NCBI GenBank assembly: GCA_964590135.1
Contig: CAZPVX010000004.1
Coordinates: 110,725-174,724 of the forward strand
DNA length: 64,000 bases
Direction of reading: 5' to 3'
Source: JBDHWI01 sp964590135
GTDB taxonomy: Bacteria > Chloroflexota > Anaerolineae > J036 > Brachytrichaceae
Of the stretch, positions 24,284 through 32,396 are shown piece after piece (position 1 is the first letter of the stretch; every line of letters starts with the position of its first letter). Made by a program: the position numbers and the translations under genes. The notes under the pieces are model-generated. The model did not search any database. It saw nothing but the letters and a program-made list of their open reading frames with translations, and had not been told where the DNA came from.

Positions 24284-25420
24284 ATGAAATTTTCACGCCG
24301 CACCTTGCTCAAGATTGGCTCGCTCGGTCTGGCGCGCGCCATCCTGCCGCCGCTGCCGAAGATGGACTTCTACACTGACGGTGAAATTGCATTGCCGGCG
24401 ACGCGCAAACCGGTGATCGCATTTGCGCGCGCCTTGCAATGGAACGCCGTCTTGCGCAGTGAACCAAACAGCAGCGCGCCGCAGGCCGGCAGCCTCAAGC
24501 GCGATACCGTGCTGCCGATCTTTGCTGAAGTGAAGAGCGATTCCGGCTCGTCATACAACAAGCTGTGGTACGAGGTGGAGGGCGGCTACCTGTATTCCGC
24601 GCTGGCGCATCCTGTGCGCTGGCAGTTGAACAAGCCGATGACCGACGCCGGCGAAAAAGGCTTCTGGGCCGAGGTGACTGTGCCATTCGTCGATTCGCGC
24701 AGTGCGCCATCGGTGAAAGCGCCGGCGACCAAATACCGCTACTACGGCGGCACGACTTACAAGGTCGTCAAGGCCGTGAAGACGACCGACGCGGCCAAAG
24801 ACGTGCAAGACAAGCCGCTGCCGTTCAGCGGCAACACCGATTGGTGGTATCAGATCGAGGACGAGAGCTTCCCGGGCAAATATTTCGTGCCGGCATCACA
24901 TCTGCGCCCGATCAGCCAGGCTGAATTCACACCGCTCTCGCCAAGTGTCGACCCGCAAGAGAAGAAGCTGGTGGTCAATCTCAAGGCGCAGATGCTGCAC
25001 GCCTATGAGCGCGATGTGGAAGTGTTCAACTGTCGCACCGCCACTGGCACCTATTTCAAGGACCTGGAAACCGGCGAGATGAAGGATTACACCACCACGC
25101 CGGGCAACTGGAACATCTTCCGCAAGACACCCAGCCAGCACATGTATGGCGGCGCGGTTGGCGACGATGAATCTTTCGACCTGCCTGGCATCCCGTGGGT
25201 GAGCTACTTCACCACCAGCGGCATCGCCGTGCATGGCACATACTGGCACAACGACTACGGCATTCCGCGCAGCCACGGCTGCGTGAATGTGACCAGCGAG
25301 AACAGCAAGTGGGTGTGGCGCTGGAGCCTGCCGGCAAATCAGTATGACGAGCGCTACATCACGCTGGACACAAAGCAGCGCAAGGATGCCAGCGCCGCCA
25401 CGCTTGTCGTCGTGCAGTGA
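24284..25420 (+). CDS. L,D-transpeptidase (YkuD family), Tat-type signal
   Basis: 378 residues. The N-terminus KFSRRTLLKIGSLGLARAIL has a twin-arginine motif. The C-terminal YkuD domain (about 225-365) has the catalytic pattern HGTYWHNDYGIPRSHGCVNV with nucleophile Cys near residue 332. L,D-transpeptidases form 3-3 peptidoglycan crosslinks or attach proteins. An SH3-like region probably precedes the catalytic domain (about 40-110). It lies 34 nt after the thioredoxin-like gene. A typical L,D-transpeptidase active site uses a reduced Cys, which could be kept so by that neighbour. Confidence 0.93.
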   Translation: MKFSRRTLLKIGSLGLARAILPPLPKMDFYTDGEIALPATRKPVIAFARALQWNAVLRSEPNSSAPQAGSLKRDTVLPIFAEVKSDSGSSYNKLWYEVEGGYLYSALAHPVRWQLNKPMTDAGEKGFWAEVTVPFVDSRSAPSVKAPATKYRYYGGTTYKVVKAVKTTDAAKDVQDKPLPFSGNTDWWYQIEDESFPGKYFVPASHLRPISQAEFTPLSPSVDPQEKKLVVNLKAQMLHAYERDVEVFNCRTATGTYFKDLETGEMKDYTTTPGNWNIFRKTPSQHMYGGAVGDDESFDLPGIPWVSYFTTSGIAVHGTYWHNDYGIPRSHGCVNVTSENSKWVWRWSLPANQYDERYITLDTKQRKDASAATLVVVQ

Positions 25421-25508
25421 GCTTGCGCGAGCCAAACTCAACGCAAGCCCGGGCGCAATTGAAGAATGCCCCGGCATATTGCGCGCATGCGTGACACGCA
25501 GTGAGTCG

Positions 25509-26216
25509 ATGACAACCTCAGACTTGCTGCACATGGCGTTGGCTGCCGGCGCGCTGTTCACCTACGACGCCGGCGGACGCATGCTGCGCGTGAACGAGCC
25601 GGATGGCGACCCTGCGCCGCGCTTCATGCTCTGCCGCACCACCAGCGGCAACTTCTGGCGTTTCAGCCAGCACGCATCGCCCGATGTGGTGGAGCAACTG
25701 GATTCACTGTGCCGGCGCGAACCCATCGCTCCCGATCTGGATGCGCTGCGCCGGCTGCCGTTGCATGTCGATGCGTTTGTGAAAGTGCTCGCGCCCACCC
25801 TCGCACCCAGCCACGGCCCCGAATTTCGATTTCCTCAACCCATCGTGCAGCCCAGTGATGTGCCTGTCACGCGCATCACGCGCGCGGACGAAGCAAAACT
25901 CACGCCACACTTCACGTGGATGCTGCCACTGCTTAACGTGATGCCGCCGGCGTGGGCAGTCGCGCAGAACGGCGCATTCGTGGCGGCCTGCTACAGCTCG
26001 CGCACCACTGCGCAAGCCGACGAGGCCGGCGTGTTCACCGCTGAGAGCCATCGCGGCAAGGGTTTTGCGCCGGCAGTCGTGGCGGCGTGGGCGATGGGCA
26101 TTCGCGCGCTGGGGCGTGTGCCGCTCTATGGCACAAGCTGGGGCAATGCAGCATCCCAGCGCGTGGCAGCCAGGCTGGGCCTGATCCCCATCGGCGCGGT
26201 GCTACAGATTGTTTGA
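25509..26216 (+). CDS. GNAT family N-acetyltransferase
   Basis: 235 residues. The C-terminal half (about 110-230) has the GNAT pattern: AGVFTAESHRGKGFAPAVVAAW (acetyl-CoA loop RGKGFA, RxxGxG/A-type) and YGTSWGNAASQRVAARLGL (final helix). The N-terminal 100 residues are less typical and may bind substrate. Such proteins transfer an acetyl group to an amine; the substrate is unknown. It starts MTTSDLLHM; an alternative start upstream is not supported by a ribosome binding site. Confidence 0.85.
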   Translation: MTTSDLLHMALAAGALFTYDAGGRMLRVNEPDGDPAPRFMLCRTTSGNFWRFSQHASPDVVEQLDSLCRREPIAPDLDALRRLPLHVDAFVKVLAPTLAPSHGPEFRFPQPIVQPSDVPVTRITRADEAKLTPHFTWMLPLLNVMPPAWAVAQNGAFVAACYSSRTTAQADEAGVFTAESHRGKGFAPAVVAAWAMGIRALGRVPLYGTSWGNAASQRVAARLGLIPIGAVLQIV

Positions 26217-26249
26217 GGGAGTTGCATTTGCAGTTCACTCTGCGAGATT

Positions 26250-26255
26250 TATCAT
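26250..26255 (+). promoter_or_regulatory. -10 box of the D-threonine aldolase-like gene, leaderless type
   Basis: TATCAT nine bases before ATG 26265, without a Shine-Dalgarno sequence. Confidence 0.45.
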
Positions 26256-26264
26256 GCAGCCGCC

Positions 26265-27314
26265 ATGAACCTCAATGACCTCGACACTCCTGCGCCGTAC
26301 GTCGATCTTGACGCCTTCGAGCGCGATCTGCACAAGTTGCAAGCGTATCTCTCGCAGCACAACATCGCCAACCGCCCGCACATCAAGACGCACAAGAGCG
26401 TGGCGATTGCGCGAATGCAGGTGGCCGCCGGCGCCGTTGGCGTCACCTGCCAGAAGCTGGGTGAAGCCGAAGTGATGGCTGCCGGCGGCATCCGTGACAT
26501 CTTCCTGCCCTACAACCTCGTCGGCGACACGAAGCTGGGCCGGCTGGCCGACCTGATGACGGAGGCGACGGTGAGTGTGACTGCCGATTCGCTCGACACG
26601 ATTCAAGGGTTGCAGAAAGCGGCGAAGCGCGCCGGCCAGCCACTCACCGTATTGGTGGAATTCGACTGCGGCATGGGGCGCTGCGGGGTGCAGACGCCGG
26701 CTGAAGCCGCGACGCTCACCCGCGCCATCGCCGGCGATGACCGGCTGCGCTTCGGCGGCTTGATGACCTATCCCAATCGCGATGAGATGAACGCGTTCGT
26801 GCGCGCCACGCGGGATCTGCTGGCAAAGGATGGCATCACGATTGCGCGCGTAAGCGGCGGCGGCACGGCCTGCATGTGGCAGGCGCACACACACCTCGAA
26901 CTGACTGAGCATCGCGCCGGCATGTATATCTTCGGCGACCGCAACATCCTGCAGGCCGGCGCCATGTCGCTGGACGAAATCTCGTTTCGCGTGGCGGCGA
27001 CGGTGGTGAGCCGGCCCACTGAGGCGCGCGGCATCGTGGATGCCGGCAGCAAGACGCTCTCATCCGATTTGCTGGGTCTGACAGGCTACGGCCTGATCGT
27101 GGAATACCCCGAGGCGCGCATCGCGGCGCTGTCGGAAGAGCACGGCACAGTGGACTTCTCAGCCTGTGCCACCAAGCCGCGCATCGGCGAGCGTGTGACG
27201 ATCATTCCCAATCATGTGTGCCCGGTGGTGAACCTGTTCGACGAGATCGTGCAGGTGCGCGCCGGCGAGGTGGTTGGCGTGTGGCGTGTGGATGCGCGCG
27301 GGAAAGTGAGATAA
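26265..27314 (+). CDS. D-threonine aldolase/D-serine dehydratase-like PLP enzyme
   Basis: 349 residues of the fold-type III PLP family (alanine racemase-like barrel). The PLP lysine is in RPHIKTHKS (near residue 45). GVTCQKLGEAEVMAAGG and EFDCGMGRCGV follow. The C-terminal domain keeps the metal-binding His and Cys of this family in IIPNHVCPVVN. Members cleave D-threonine to glycine and acetaldehyde or deaminate D-serine. A role in D-amino acid catabolism is likely; the exact reaction cannot be fixed. Confidence 0.92.
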   Translation: MNLNDLDTPAPYVDLDAFERDLHKLQAYLSQHNIANRPHIKTHKSVAIARMQVAAGAVGVTCQKLGEAEVMAAGGIRDIFLPYNLVGDTKLGRLADLMTEATVSVTADSLDTIQGLQKAAKRAGQPLTVLVEFDCGMGRCGVQTPAEAATLTRAIAGDDRLRFGGLMTYPNRDEMNAFVRATRDLLAKDGITIARVSGGGTACMWQAHTHLELTEHRAGMYIFGDRNILQAGAMSLDEISFRVAATVVSRPTEARGIVDAGSKTLSSDLLGLTGYGLIVEYPEARIAALSEEHGTVDFSACATKPRIGERVTIIPNHVCPVVNLFDEIVQVRAGEVVGVWRVDARGKVR

Positions 27315-27320
27315 AAACAA

Positions 27321-27349
27321 AACCCGCCCCAAATTCAAGGCGGGTTTTT
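27321..27349. terminator. Bidirectional Rho-independent terminator
   Basis: AACCCGCC (27,321-27,328) pairs with GGCGGGTT (27,339-27,346), with a T run on the + strand and an A-rich left side for the minus strand. It separates the convergent aldolase-like gene and the small gene at 27,354. Confidence 0.9.
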
Positions 27350-27353
27350 CATT

Positions 27354-27632
27354 TCAATCCAGCATCTTGCACTGGTAGTCGGTGACGAAGTTGCCGAGTT
27401 TTTCGACCAGACTCAACCACTCGTCGCTGTTCAGCGCCTCTCGCAGCGTGTCGGCATCGGCGGCCACACCGGGCATGATGATCTGCGGGCCTACGCCGTA
27501 GGTCGTGTACCACGCTTCGGTCAGCCGCACGCCCATCTTCATGATCTTTGGCGCGAATTCGTGCACGATGAATTCAAAATAAGCTGCCTCTTCATCCGTG
27601 CGAATGTTCCAACTGAAAACCAATCTCACCAT
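27354..27632 (-). CDS. Small conserved hypothetical protein, dimeric ferredoxin-like fold possible
   Basis: 92 residues starting MVRLVFSWNIRTDEEAAYFEFIVHEF. The pattern (strand, helix with EFAPKIMKMGV, strand YTTYGVGPQII, helix SDEWLSLVEKL) resembles small alpha/beta-barrel proteins of the antibiotic monooxygenase type. I do not recognise a named family. It follows the metallo-beta-lactamase-fold gene by 25 nt and is probably in its operon. Confidence 0.7.
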   Translation of the reverse strand: MVRLVFSWNIRTDEEAAYFEFIVHEFAPKIMKMGVRLTEAWYTTYGVGPQIIMPGVAADADTLREALNSDEWLSLVEKLGNFVTDYQCKMLD

Positions 27633-27657
27633 GATTGTGCAAGGCCGGCGTCGCGCG

Positions 27658-28287
27658 TCAGCTCTTGTTCTCCAGCAGCACCACCTGCGTGTCCTCAGGC
27701 AATTGGCTCTTGGTGATCTTCAACGATTCCTGCGCTTTCGGGCTTGTCAGTCCCATCTCTTTCAGAAACTTGGCCAGGTTGTCGTTGCCTTTCGCGCCGT
27801 GACCCATCGGCACCACCACGCTCGGCTCGATCATGCTGATGATCTCGGAGGCTTGCGCGGGGTTGAGCTCATTCTCACCGCCAATCGGCACCAGCAGCAC
27901 ATTCACCGTCTCCAGCGCGTCAATCTGCGATTGCGTCGGCACGAAGGCCAGCCCGCCCAGATGCGCCACACTCAACCCATCAAAATTGAAGGCGTACACG
28001 GTGGTCTTCGGCGCTTCGGTCTTCTTGTCCGGCTTCATTGCCACACCAGTGATGAACACGCCGCCGATCTCGTATTCACCCGGGCCGGTGATCTTGCGCA
28101 CATCGCCGCGCTGCGCGCCGACGATGGCGTTGACATTGTTGTGCTGCGCATCATCGCGGCTCACCGTCACCACATCAGCCTTCAGCTTCAAGCCGTCGCC
28201 CTTCGCTTCGTATGGATCCGTGACCACGGTGAGCGTCGCGCGCTCGGTCATGCGGAAACAGCTGTGCCCGTACCACGTTAGTTCCAT
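27658..28287 (-). CDS. Metallo-beta-lactamase-fold hydrolase (UPF0173-like)
   Basis: 209 residues starting MELTWYGHSCFRMTERATLTVVTDP, the hallmark of the small UPF0173/L-ascorbate-6-phosphate lactonase-like group. The usual HxHxDH is poorly kept: the corresponding region reads VTVSRDDAQHNN, with serine, arginine and aspartate where THxHxDH would be expected. Zinc binding may therefore be altered. Other family blocks GPGEYEIGGVFITGVA and VAHLGGL are present. TACAAT lies eight bases before the ATG. Confidence 0.85.
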   Translation of the reverse strand: MELTWYGHSCFRMTERATLTVVTDPYEAKGDGLKLKADVVTVSRDDAQHNNVNAIVGAQRGDVRKITGPGEYEIGGVFITGVAMKPDKKTEAPKTTVYAFNFDGLSVAHLGGLAFVPTQSQIDALETVNVLLVPIGGENELNPAQASEIISMIEPSVVVPMGHGAKGNDNLAKFLKEMGLTSPKAQESLKITKSQLPEDTQVVLLENKS

Positions 28288-28295
28288 TTGCGTTC

Positions 28296-28301
28296 ATTGT
28301 A
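28296..28301 (-). promoter_or_regulatory. -10 box of the metallo-beta-lactamase-fold gene, leaderless type
   Basis: TACAAT on the minus strand, eight bases before ATG 28287. Confidence 0.42.
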
Positions 28302-28419
28302 TCAGCCGGCCTCGTTGCAGGTGTGCCGGCGAATCATCACCGAACGTCATTATCGCTTGTAACGTTTTACCTGATCGCGCATCTAACATGTGAAATCTGT
28401 GCAAAAGAGAGAGGAAATC

Positions 28420-28746
28420 ATGAGCAATGCAGTGGTTCTGACGGACGCAAATTTTTCGAGCGATGTGGAGCAGGCCAAGGGTCTGATGCTGGTCGATTTT
28501 TGGGCAACGTGGTGCGGCCCGTGCCGCGCCATTGCGCCGGTGATCGAGCAGATTGCCGATGAAAACGCCGGCACGCTGAAGGTGGGCAAGCTGGATGTGG
28601 ACAGCAATGGCGAAATCGCCATGCGCTACGGCGTGATGAGCATCCCGACGTTGATTTTGTTCAAGGATGGCGAGCCAGTGAAGCGCATGGTGGGCGCGAT
28701 GCCCAAACCGGCGCTGATGGCGCAAATCAAGCCCTTCATGAACTGA
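28420..28746 (+). CDS. trxA: Thioredoxin
   Basis: 108-residue cytoplasmic thioredoxin with the canonical active site FWATWCGPC (near residue 32), cis-Pro SIPTLILF and the terminal helix. It reduces protein disulphides and is recharged by thioredoxin reductase, which is not in this window. ATG 28420 follows a strong GAGAGAGGAA ribosome binding site. It starts a + strand run with DUF302 and an OsmC gene, a plausible redox-stress group. Confidence 0.95.
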   Translation: MSNAVVLTDANFSSDVEQAKGLMLVDFWATWCGPCRAIAPVIEQIADENAGTLKVGKLDVDSNGEIAMRYGVMSIPTLILFKDGEPVKRMVGAMPKPALMAQIKPFMN

Positions 28747-28835
28747 GGGCTGCAATTGGACAGAGCGCGAGGGGTTGAGTCACAAATTCATGCAGATGAG
28801 CGCGGGTTGCCCTGCTCACCTGCAAGGCGGGAATC

Positions 28836-29255
28836 ATGGAGAAAATAAAACCTGAGTTGGGCGCCGGCGTGGAGATGGCGCTGCCTTTTGACGAGGCGAT
28901 GGCGCGCACGAAGGCCGCGCTGCAGACCGAAGGCTTCGGCGTGTTGACTGAGATCGATGTGCGCGAGACAATGAAGCAGAAGCTGAACGTCGATTTTCGC
29001 CGCTACGTGATCCTCGGCGCATGCAACCCGCCGCTGGCGCATCAGGCGCTGAGCGCGGATCTGGAAGTGGGCTTGCTGCTGCCGTGCAACGTGGTGGTGT
29101 ATGACGCCGGCGCCGGCAGGACAGTAGTGCGCATCGCCAACCCAGAAGCCATGTCGCTCATGCTCGATGACTCCACCTTTGCGCCCATCGCCGCACAGGC
29201 CAAAGCGAGGCTGGATCGCGTCATCGACGCGCTTGGCTCATCGCTTCAAAAGTAG
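28836..29255 (+). CDS. DUF302 family protein
   Basis: 139 residues of DUF302: SFDEAMARTKAALQTEGFGVLTEIDV-like opening, the ILGACNPPLAHQAL block, and GLLLPCNVVVYD. The two cysteines in the ACNPP and PCNV blocks are typical of the family. The function is unknown; in other genomes such genes often sit near sulphur or redox genes. An imperfect GGCGGG lies six bases before the ATG. It is 22 nt upstream of the OsmC gene. Confidence 0.9.
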   Translation: MEKIKPELGAGVEMALPFDEAMARTKAALQTEGFGVLTEIDVRETMKQKLNVDFRRYVILGACNPPLAHQALSADLEVGLLLPCNVVVYDAGAGRTVVRIANPEAMSLMLDDSTFAPIAAQAKARLDRVIDALGSSLQK

Positions 29256-29277
29256 AAACAAAAAGGCAAAACCCAAA

Positions 29278-29718
29278 ATGGCTGAAAAACAACACACTCT
29301 CGCCAAATGGCGCGACCACATGACCTTCGATGCGACCACGACGACCGGTCACCACATCGTGATGGATGCCAGCAAGGAAGCCGGCGGCGACGACCGCGGC
29401 CCGAAACCGATTGAGCTGTTGCTCACGGCACTTGCCGGCTGCACCGGCATGGACGTGGCGGCTGTTTTGCGCAACAAGAAAGAGCCATTCGAGGGCCTGG
29501 AAGTGCTGGTTGAGGGTCAGCGCGCCACAACCCACCCGATGGTCTACACAGAGATCGATGTGCTGTATCGCATCTACGGCAACGTGAAGAAAGAAGTTGT
29601 TGAGCGCGCAATTCAACTCTCGGTCGAAAAATATTGTGGCGTCGGCGCGACCTTGCAGGAGTTGGCGAAGATGAATCACCGCTACGAGATCATTGCCAGC
29701 AAGCCCGAGCCGGCGTGA
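29278..29718 (+). CDS. OsmC family protein (peroxiredoxin-like), copy 1
   Basis: 146 residues of the OsmC/Ohr fold. LLTALAGCTGMDVAAVLRNKK has one conserved catalytic-type cysteine. The second Cys appears in SVEKYCGVGATLQ. Ohr/OsmC proteins reduce organic hydroperoxides with a Cys pair; here the pair is at about residues 61 and 119, as in the general OsmC group. It follows DUF302 closely. Confidence 0.9.
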   Translation: MAEKQHTLAKWRDHMTFDATTTTGHHIVMDASKEAGGDDRGPKPIELLLTALAGCTGMDVAAVLRNKKEPFEGLEVLVEGQRATTHPMVYTEIDVLYRIYGNVKKEVVERAIQLSVEKYCGVGATLQELAKMNHRYEIIASKPEPA

Positions 29719-29773
29719 TTGCAAAGCGATACAGTTGGAGGTTGCGCAGGAATCTGCGCGACAGCAACGCAAT

Positions 29774-29814
29774 GGTCGATGCGTCGTGCTGACGCATCGA
29801 CCGTTTTGTTTTTT
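29774..29814 (+). terminator. Rho-independent terminator after OsmC copy 1
   Basis: A perfect 12-bp stem (29,774-29,785 with 29,791-29,802) around the loop GTGCT is followed by TTTTGTTTTTT. Confidence 0.93.
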
Positions 29815-29840
29815 CGACGCGCCGTGCTACCTTCAAGTGC

Positions 29841-30272
29841 ATGACGCAGGAATCACGCATCGTTGCGGTCTGGCGCGAGCGGCTGACGTTTGACGCGACG
29901 ACACCCGCCGGCCTGGTCGTGACGATGGATGCCGGCGCTGCGCATGGCGGTGATGATCGCGGGCCGTCGCCGATGGAGATGTTGTTGATTGCGCTGGCGG
30001 GCTGCGCCGGCCGCACCGTGCTGGACATCTTGCACAAAAAGCGCGAGCCGGTGCGGGGGCTGGAAGTGGCAGTGGCCGGCGCGCGCGCCGACACGCACCC
30101 GAAAGTTTTCACACACATCAACATGGCCTTTCGCATCGCCGGTGATGTGAAGCCCGAATCGGTAGAGCGCGCAATACATCTGGCCGAGGCAAAGTATTGC
30201 CCCATCAGCATCATGCTGGCCGAGACAGCGGTGATGTCGCATCGATTTGAGGTTGTAAGAGGGCAGCTTTAG
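29841..30272 (+). CDS. OsmC family protein, copy 2
   Basis: 143-residue paralogue of the preceding OsmC gene: WRERLTFDATTPAGLVVTMDAG, LIALAGCAGRTVLDILHKKREPV and AEAKYCPISIMLAET keep both cysteines in the same places. It has its own promoter signal, TACCTT seven bases before ATG 29841, and is separated from copy 1 by a strong terminator, so the two are separately transcribed. Confidence 0.9.
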   Translation: MTQESRIVAVWRERLTFDATTPAGLVVTMDAGAAHGGDDRGPSPMEMLLIALAGCAGRTVLDILHKKREPVRGLEVAVAGARADTHPKVFTHINMAFRIAGDVKPESVERAIHLAEAKYCPISIMLAETAVMSHRFEVVRGQL

Positions 30273-30323
30273 CGGCTCAACCGTCAGTCCACAAGCATCG
30301 GCCCAAAAGCGAAGCTCGCGTGT

Positions 30324-30329
30324 TACCAT
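30324..30329 (+). promoter_or_regulatory. -10 box of purQ, leaderless type
   Basis: TACCAT eight bases before ATG 30338; no Shine-Dalgarno sequence between. Confidence 0.38.
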
Positions 30330-30337
30330 CGCCGGCG

Positions 30338-31129
30338 ATGGCAAAGCCCCGCATTCTCATTCTTCACGCTTCCGGCATCAATCGCGATCGCGATGTCGCG
30401 CTCGCCTGCGAGATGGCTGGCGGCGATCCCGAGATCGTGCATGTCAATCAGTTGCGCGCCGGCGAGCGCCGCTGGGCCGGCTATGACATGCTCGTGCTGC
30501 CGGGCGGTTTCAGCTATGGCGATGCGCTCGGCGCCGGCCGGCTGACCGCGCTCGATCTGAATGTGTATTTTGCGGACGAGATGCGCGCATTCGTTGAAGC
30601 AGGCAAACTTGTGATTGGCATCTGCAACGGCTTTCAGGCACTGGTGAAGGCCGGCATTCTGCCGGGCAAAGCGCAATCAGCCACGCTGGCGCGCAACGCG
30701 CAAGGTCGATTCGAATGTCGCTGGGTGACGCTGCTGCCCAACCCCGACAGCGCGTGTGTTTTTACGCGCGGTCTGACCGAGCCGATCTATTGCCCAGTGG
30801 CGCACGGCGAAGGCAATTTCATCCCGCGTGACGCCGCTGAGCTTGCAGCGCTGCGGGCAAACGGACAGATCGCGCTGACGTATGGAGAAAATGGCGCTCA
30901 AAGTCCGGAGATGAAAAGGGCGGCCACAATCCCTTACCCTGCAAACCCCAACGGCTCAGTGGCCGACATCGCCGGCGTATGCAACGAGCGTGGCAACGTG
31001 CTGGGGCTGATGCCGCATCCAGAAAATCACATCTATCCCTGGCAGCACCCGCGCTGGACGCGCGGCGAGGCCGGCGGCTCCGGGCTGGCGCTGTTCACGA
31101 ACGTTGTGCGGCAGATGCAGCGGATGTAG
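30338..31129 (+). CDS. purQ: Phosphoribosylformylglycinamidine synthase subunit PurQ (glutaminase)
   Basis: 263 residues, class I glutamine amidotransferase. It supplies ammonia to PurL in step 4 of purine synthesis. The nucleophile Cys is in IGICNGFQALVKAGILP (near residue 94), and the catalytic His-Glu pair in LMPHPENHIYP. LPGGFSYGDALGAG is the PurQ-specific block. It is somewhat longer than the shortest PurQ (about 225), as in other phyla. purS and purL are not adjacent. Confidence 0.93.
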   Translation: MAKPRILILHASGINRDRDVALACEMAGGDPEIVHVNQLRAGERRWAGYDMLVLPGGFSYGDALGAGRLTALDLNVYFADEMRAFVEAGKLVIGICNGFQALVKAGILPGKAQSATLARNAQGRFECRWVTLLPNPDSACVFTRGLTEPIYCPVAHGEGNFIPRDAAELAALRANGQIALTYGENGAQSPEMKRAATIPYPANPNGSVADIAGVCNERGNVLGLMPHPENHIYPWQHPRWTRGEAGGSGLALFTNVVRQMQRM

Positions 31130-31161
31130 GTAGAGTGCCAAGATATTGCTGTCACATTGCC

Positions 31162-32025
31162 ATGCCACACACACTGAAACTACGTGACAAAAGTCATGGC
31201 GAGTGCCTGGTTGCCATTGTCAATCACAAGCGCGACCTAGCTATTGCCTTAAACGACGGCTGGTATCGCATCCCGGTCGAATCCGCGCCGAAGCCGTGGC
31301 CGCCGCGCTGGCTGGCGCTATATCAAACGAAAATTTTTGGCGACGATGCGTTCGCAGTGCGGCACTATGGCGAGATCGCGAAGATCGAAGTGGTGCGCCG
31401 GCGTGAATTGTTCCCAAACGAATTTAGCAGCCCCAAGTCAGATCGCGAATATTACAAGCTTTCGTTCCACAAGGTGAGCAAGTTGGCCACACCCATTCGG
31501 AGTTTGCGCCTGCGGCGCATCGTGTTCATCCCTACCACGTTGGCGAAGTTCCACGCCGCCAACGAGATCAACGATTTGTACAACGACAGTCCGCTGGAGA
31601 ACCATTTGTGGGATGAGCTGAAGCTGCACAAGATCAGCGCCGAGCGACAGTTTGAACTGATTGTAGGGGAAGGCCAGCGGTTCTTTCTGGATTTCATGGT
31701 GCCATGCGCGAAGGGCAAAATTGATGTGGAAACGGATGGCAAGTTTCATTACACACCGGAGCAAGCACCAGCAGACAACCAGCGTGACATGCTCATCCAG
31801 CGCGCTGGTTACGAAACGATTCACTTCACCTACGACCAGGTGGTGCGCGATACCGAGAAGAGCATCTACGAAATCCACCGCACGGCAAACAAACTGGGCG
31901 GCTTTGAGAGTGCAGCATATGTGCCGACGAAGCGCCTGACGGCGAAAGATGGCAAGATCGTTGAACAGCCTTCTATCTTCAGCGACATGATTGAGGATCA
32001 GGAAGACGAAGGCGAGATCGATTGA
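31162..32025 (+). CDS. DUF559 (PD-(D/E)XK) nuclease-like protein with unknown N-terminal domain
   Basis: 287 residues. The C-terminal region (about 135-230) has the Vsr-like DUF559 pattern: SPLENHLWDELK (active-site Glu), FFLDFMVPCAKGKIDVETDG with Asp and the E-x-D pair, and AGYETIHFTYDQV. The fold is shared with mismatch endonucleases and restriction enzymes. The first 130 residues, including YRIPVESAPKPWPPRW, are not recognised but look globular. The gene is lone and less rich in GCCGGC than its surroundings, so a transferred defence or repair gene is possible. Confidence 0.8.
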   Translation: MPHTLKLRDKSHGECLVAIVNHKRDLAIALNDGWYRIPVESAPKPWPPRWLALYQTKIFGDDAFAVRHYGEIAKIEVVRRRELFPNEFSSPKSDREYYKLSFHKVSKLATPIRSLRLRRIVFIPTTLAKFHAANEINDLYNDSPLENHLWDELKLHKISAERQFELIVGEGQRFFLDFMVPCAKGKIDVETDGKFHYTPEQAPADNQRDMLIQRAGYETIHFTYDQVVRDTEKSIYEIHRTANKLGGFESAAYVPTKRLTAKDGKIVEQPSIFSDMIEDQEDEGEID

Positions 32026-32344
32026 TGTGTTTCATCGAGACAACACGGTCGCAACGACATAATAGCCAAAGAAGAAAAGAAGCTGTGAATATAGGAGCCA
32101 ATGGCTCACACGGCACGCGGCCGAATTTTATTCACGCCTTCCAGCTGAATTGTGGCATCCCGGCATGGTCATCTGAGGTTTTTGTCCATCATGCCGCGAA
32201 AGCGGGAGTCCAGGCGTGTGTCGGCTCTGGATGCTCACCTGCGCGGACATGACGATGTGAAACCCTCAAGGTAATCAGCATCCCAGCTTAAATCCGCCTG
32301 AATTGCGCCGCAGACCGAAAGACCTGTCAGGTTTAGACGAAGCA
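32026..32344. repeat. Intergenic region with dispersed palindromic repeat, copy 1
   Basis: No gene is visible. About 32,190-32,280 resembles a second region at 60,673-60,790: both have CCGCGAAAGCGGG near the left end, a GGCTCTGG or AGCTCTGG core, and end with GCGYGGRCATGAC followed by a weakly shared tail ending ATCAG. A short palindrome ACCTGTCAGGT at 32,322-32,332 also occurs in the enolase terminator. The left 150 nt are featureless. Confidence 0.6.
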
Positions 32345-32393
32345 AACGTGCGACGCACACCTTCGCTGCGCTGCGGGAAGTGCGTCGCACGTT
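32345..32393. terminator. Terminator hairpin at the end of the macroglobulin gene
   Basis: A perfect 14-bp stem joins 32,345-32,358 and 32,380-32,393. On the minus strand it follows the gene's TAA by 4 nt and ends in a TTTGCTT stretch; on the + strand it ends in TTCTTTT. Confidence 0.75.
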
Positions 32394-32396
32394 CTT

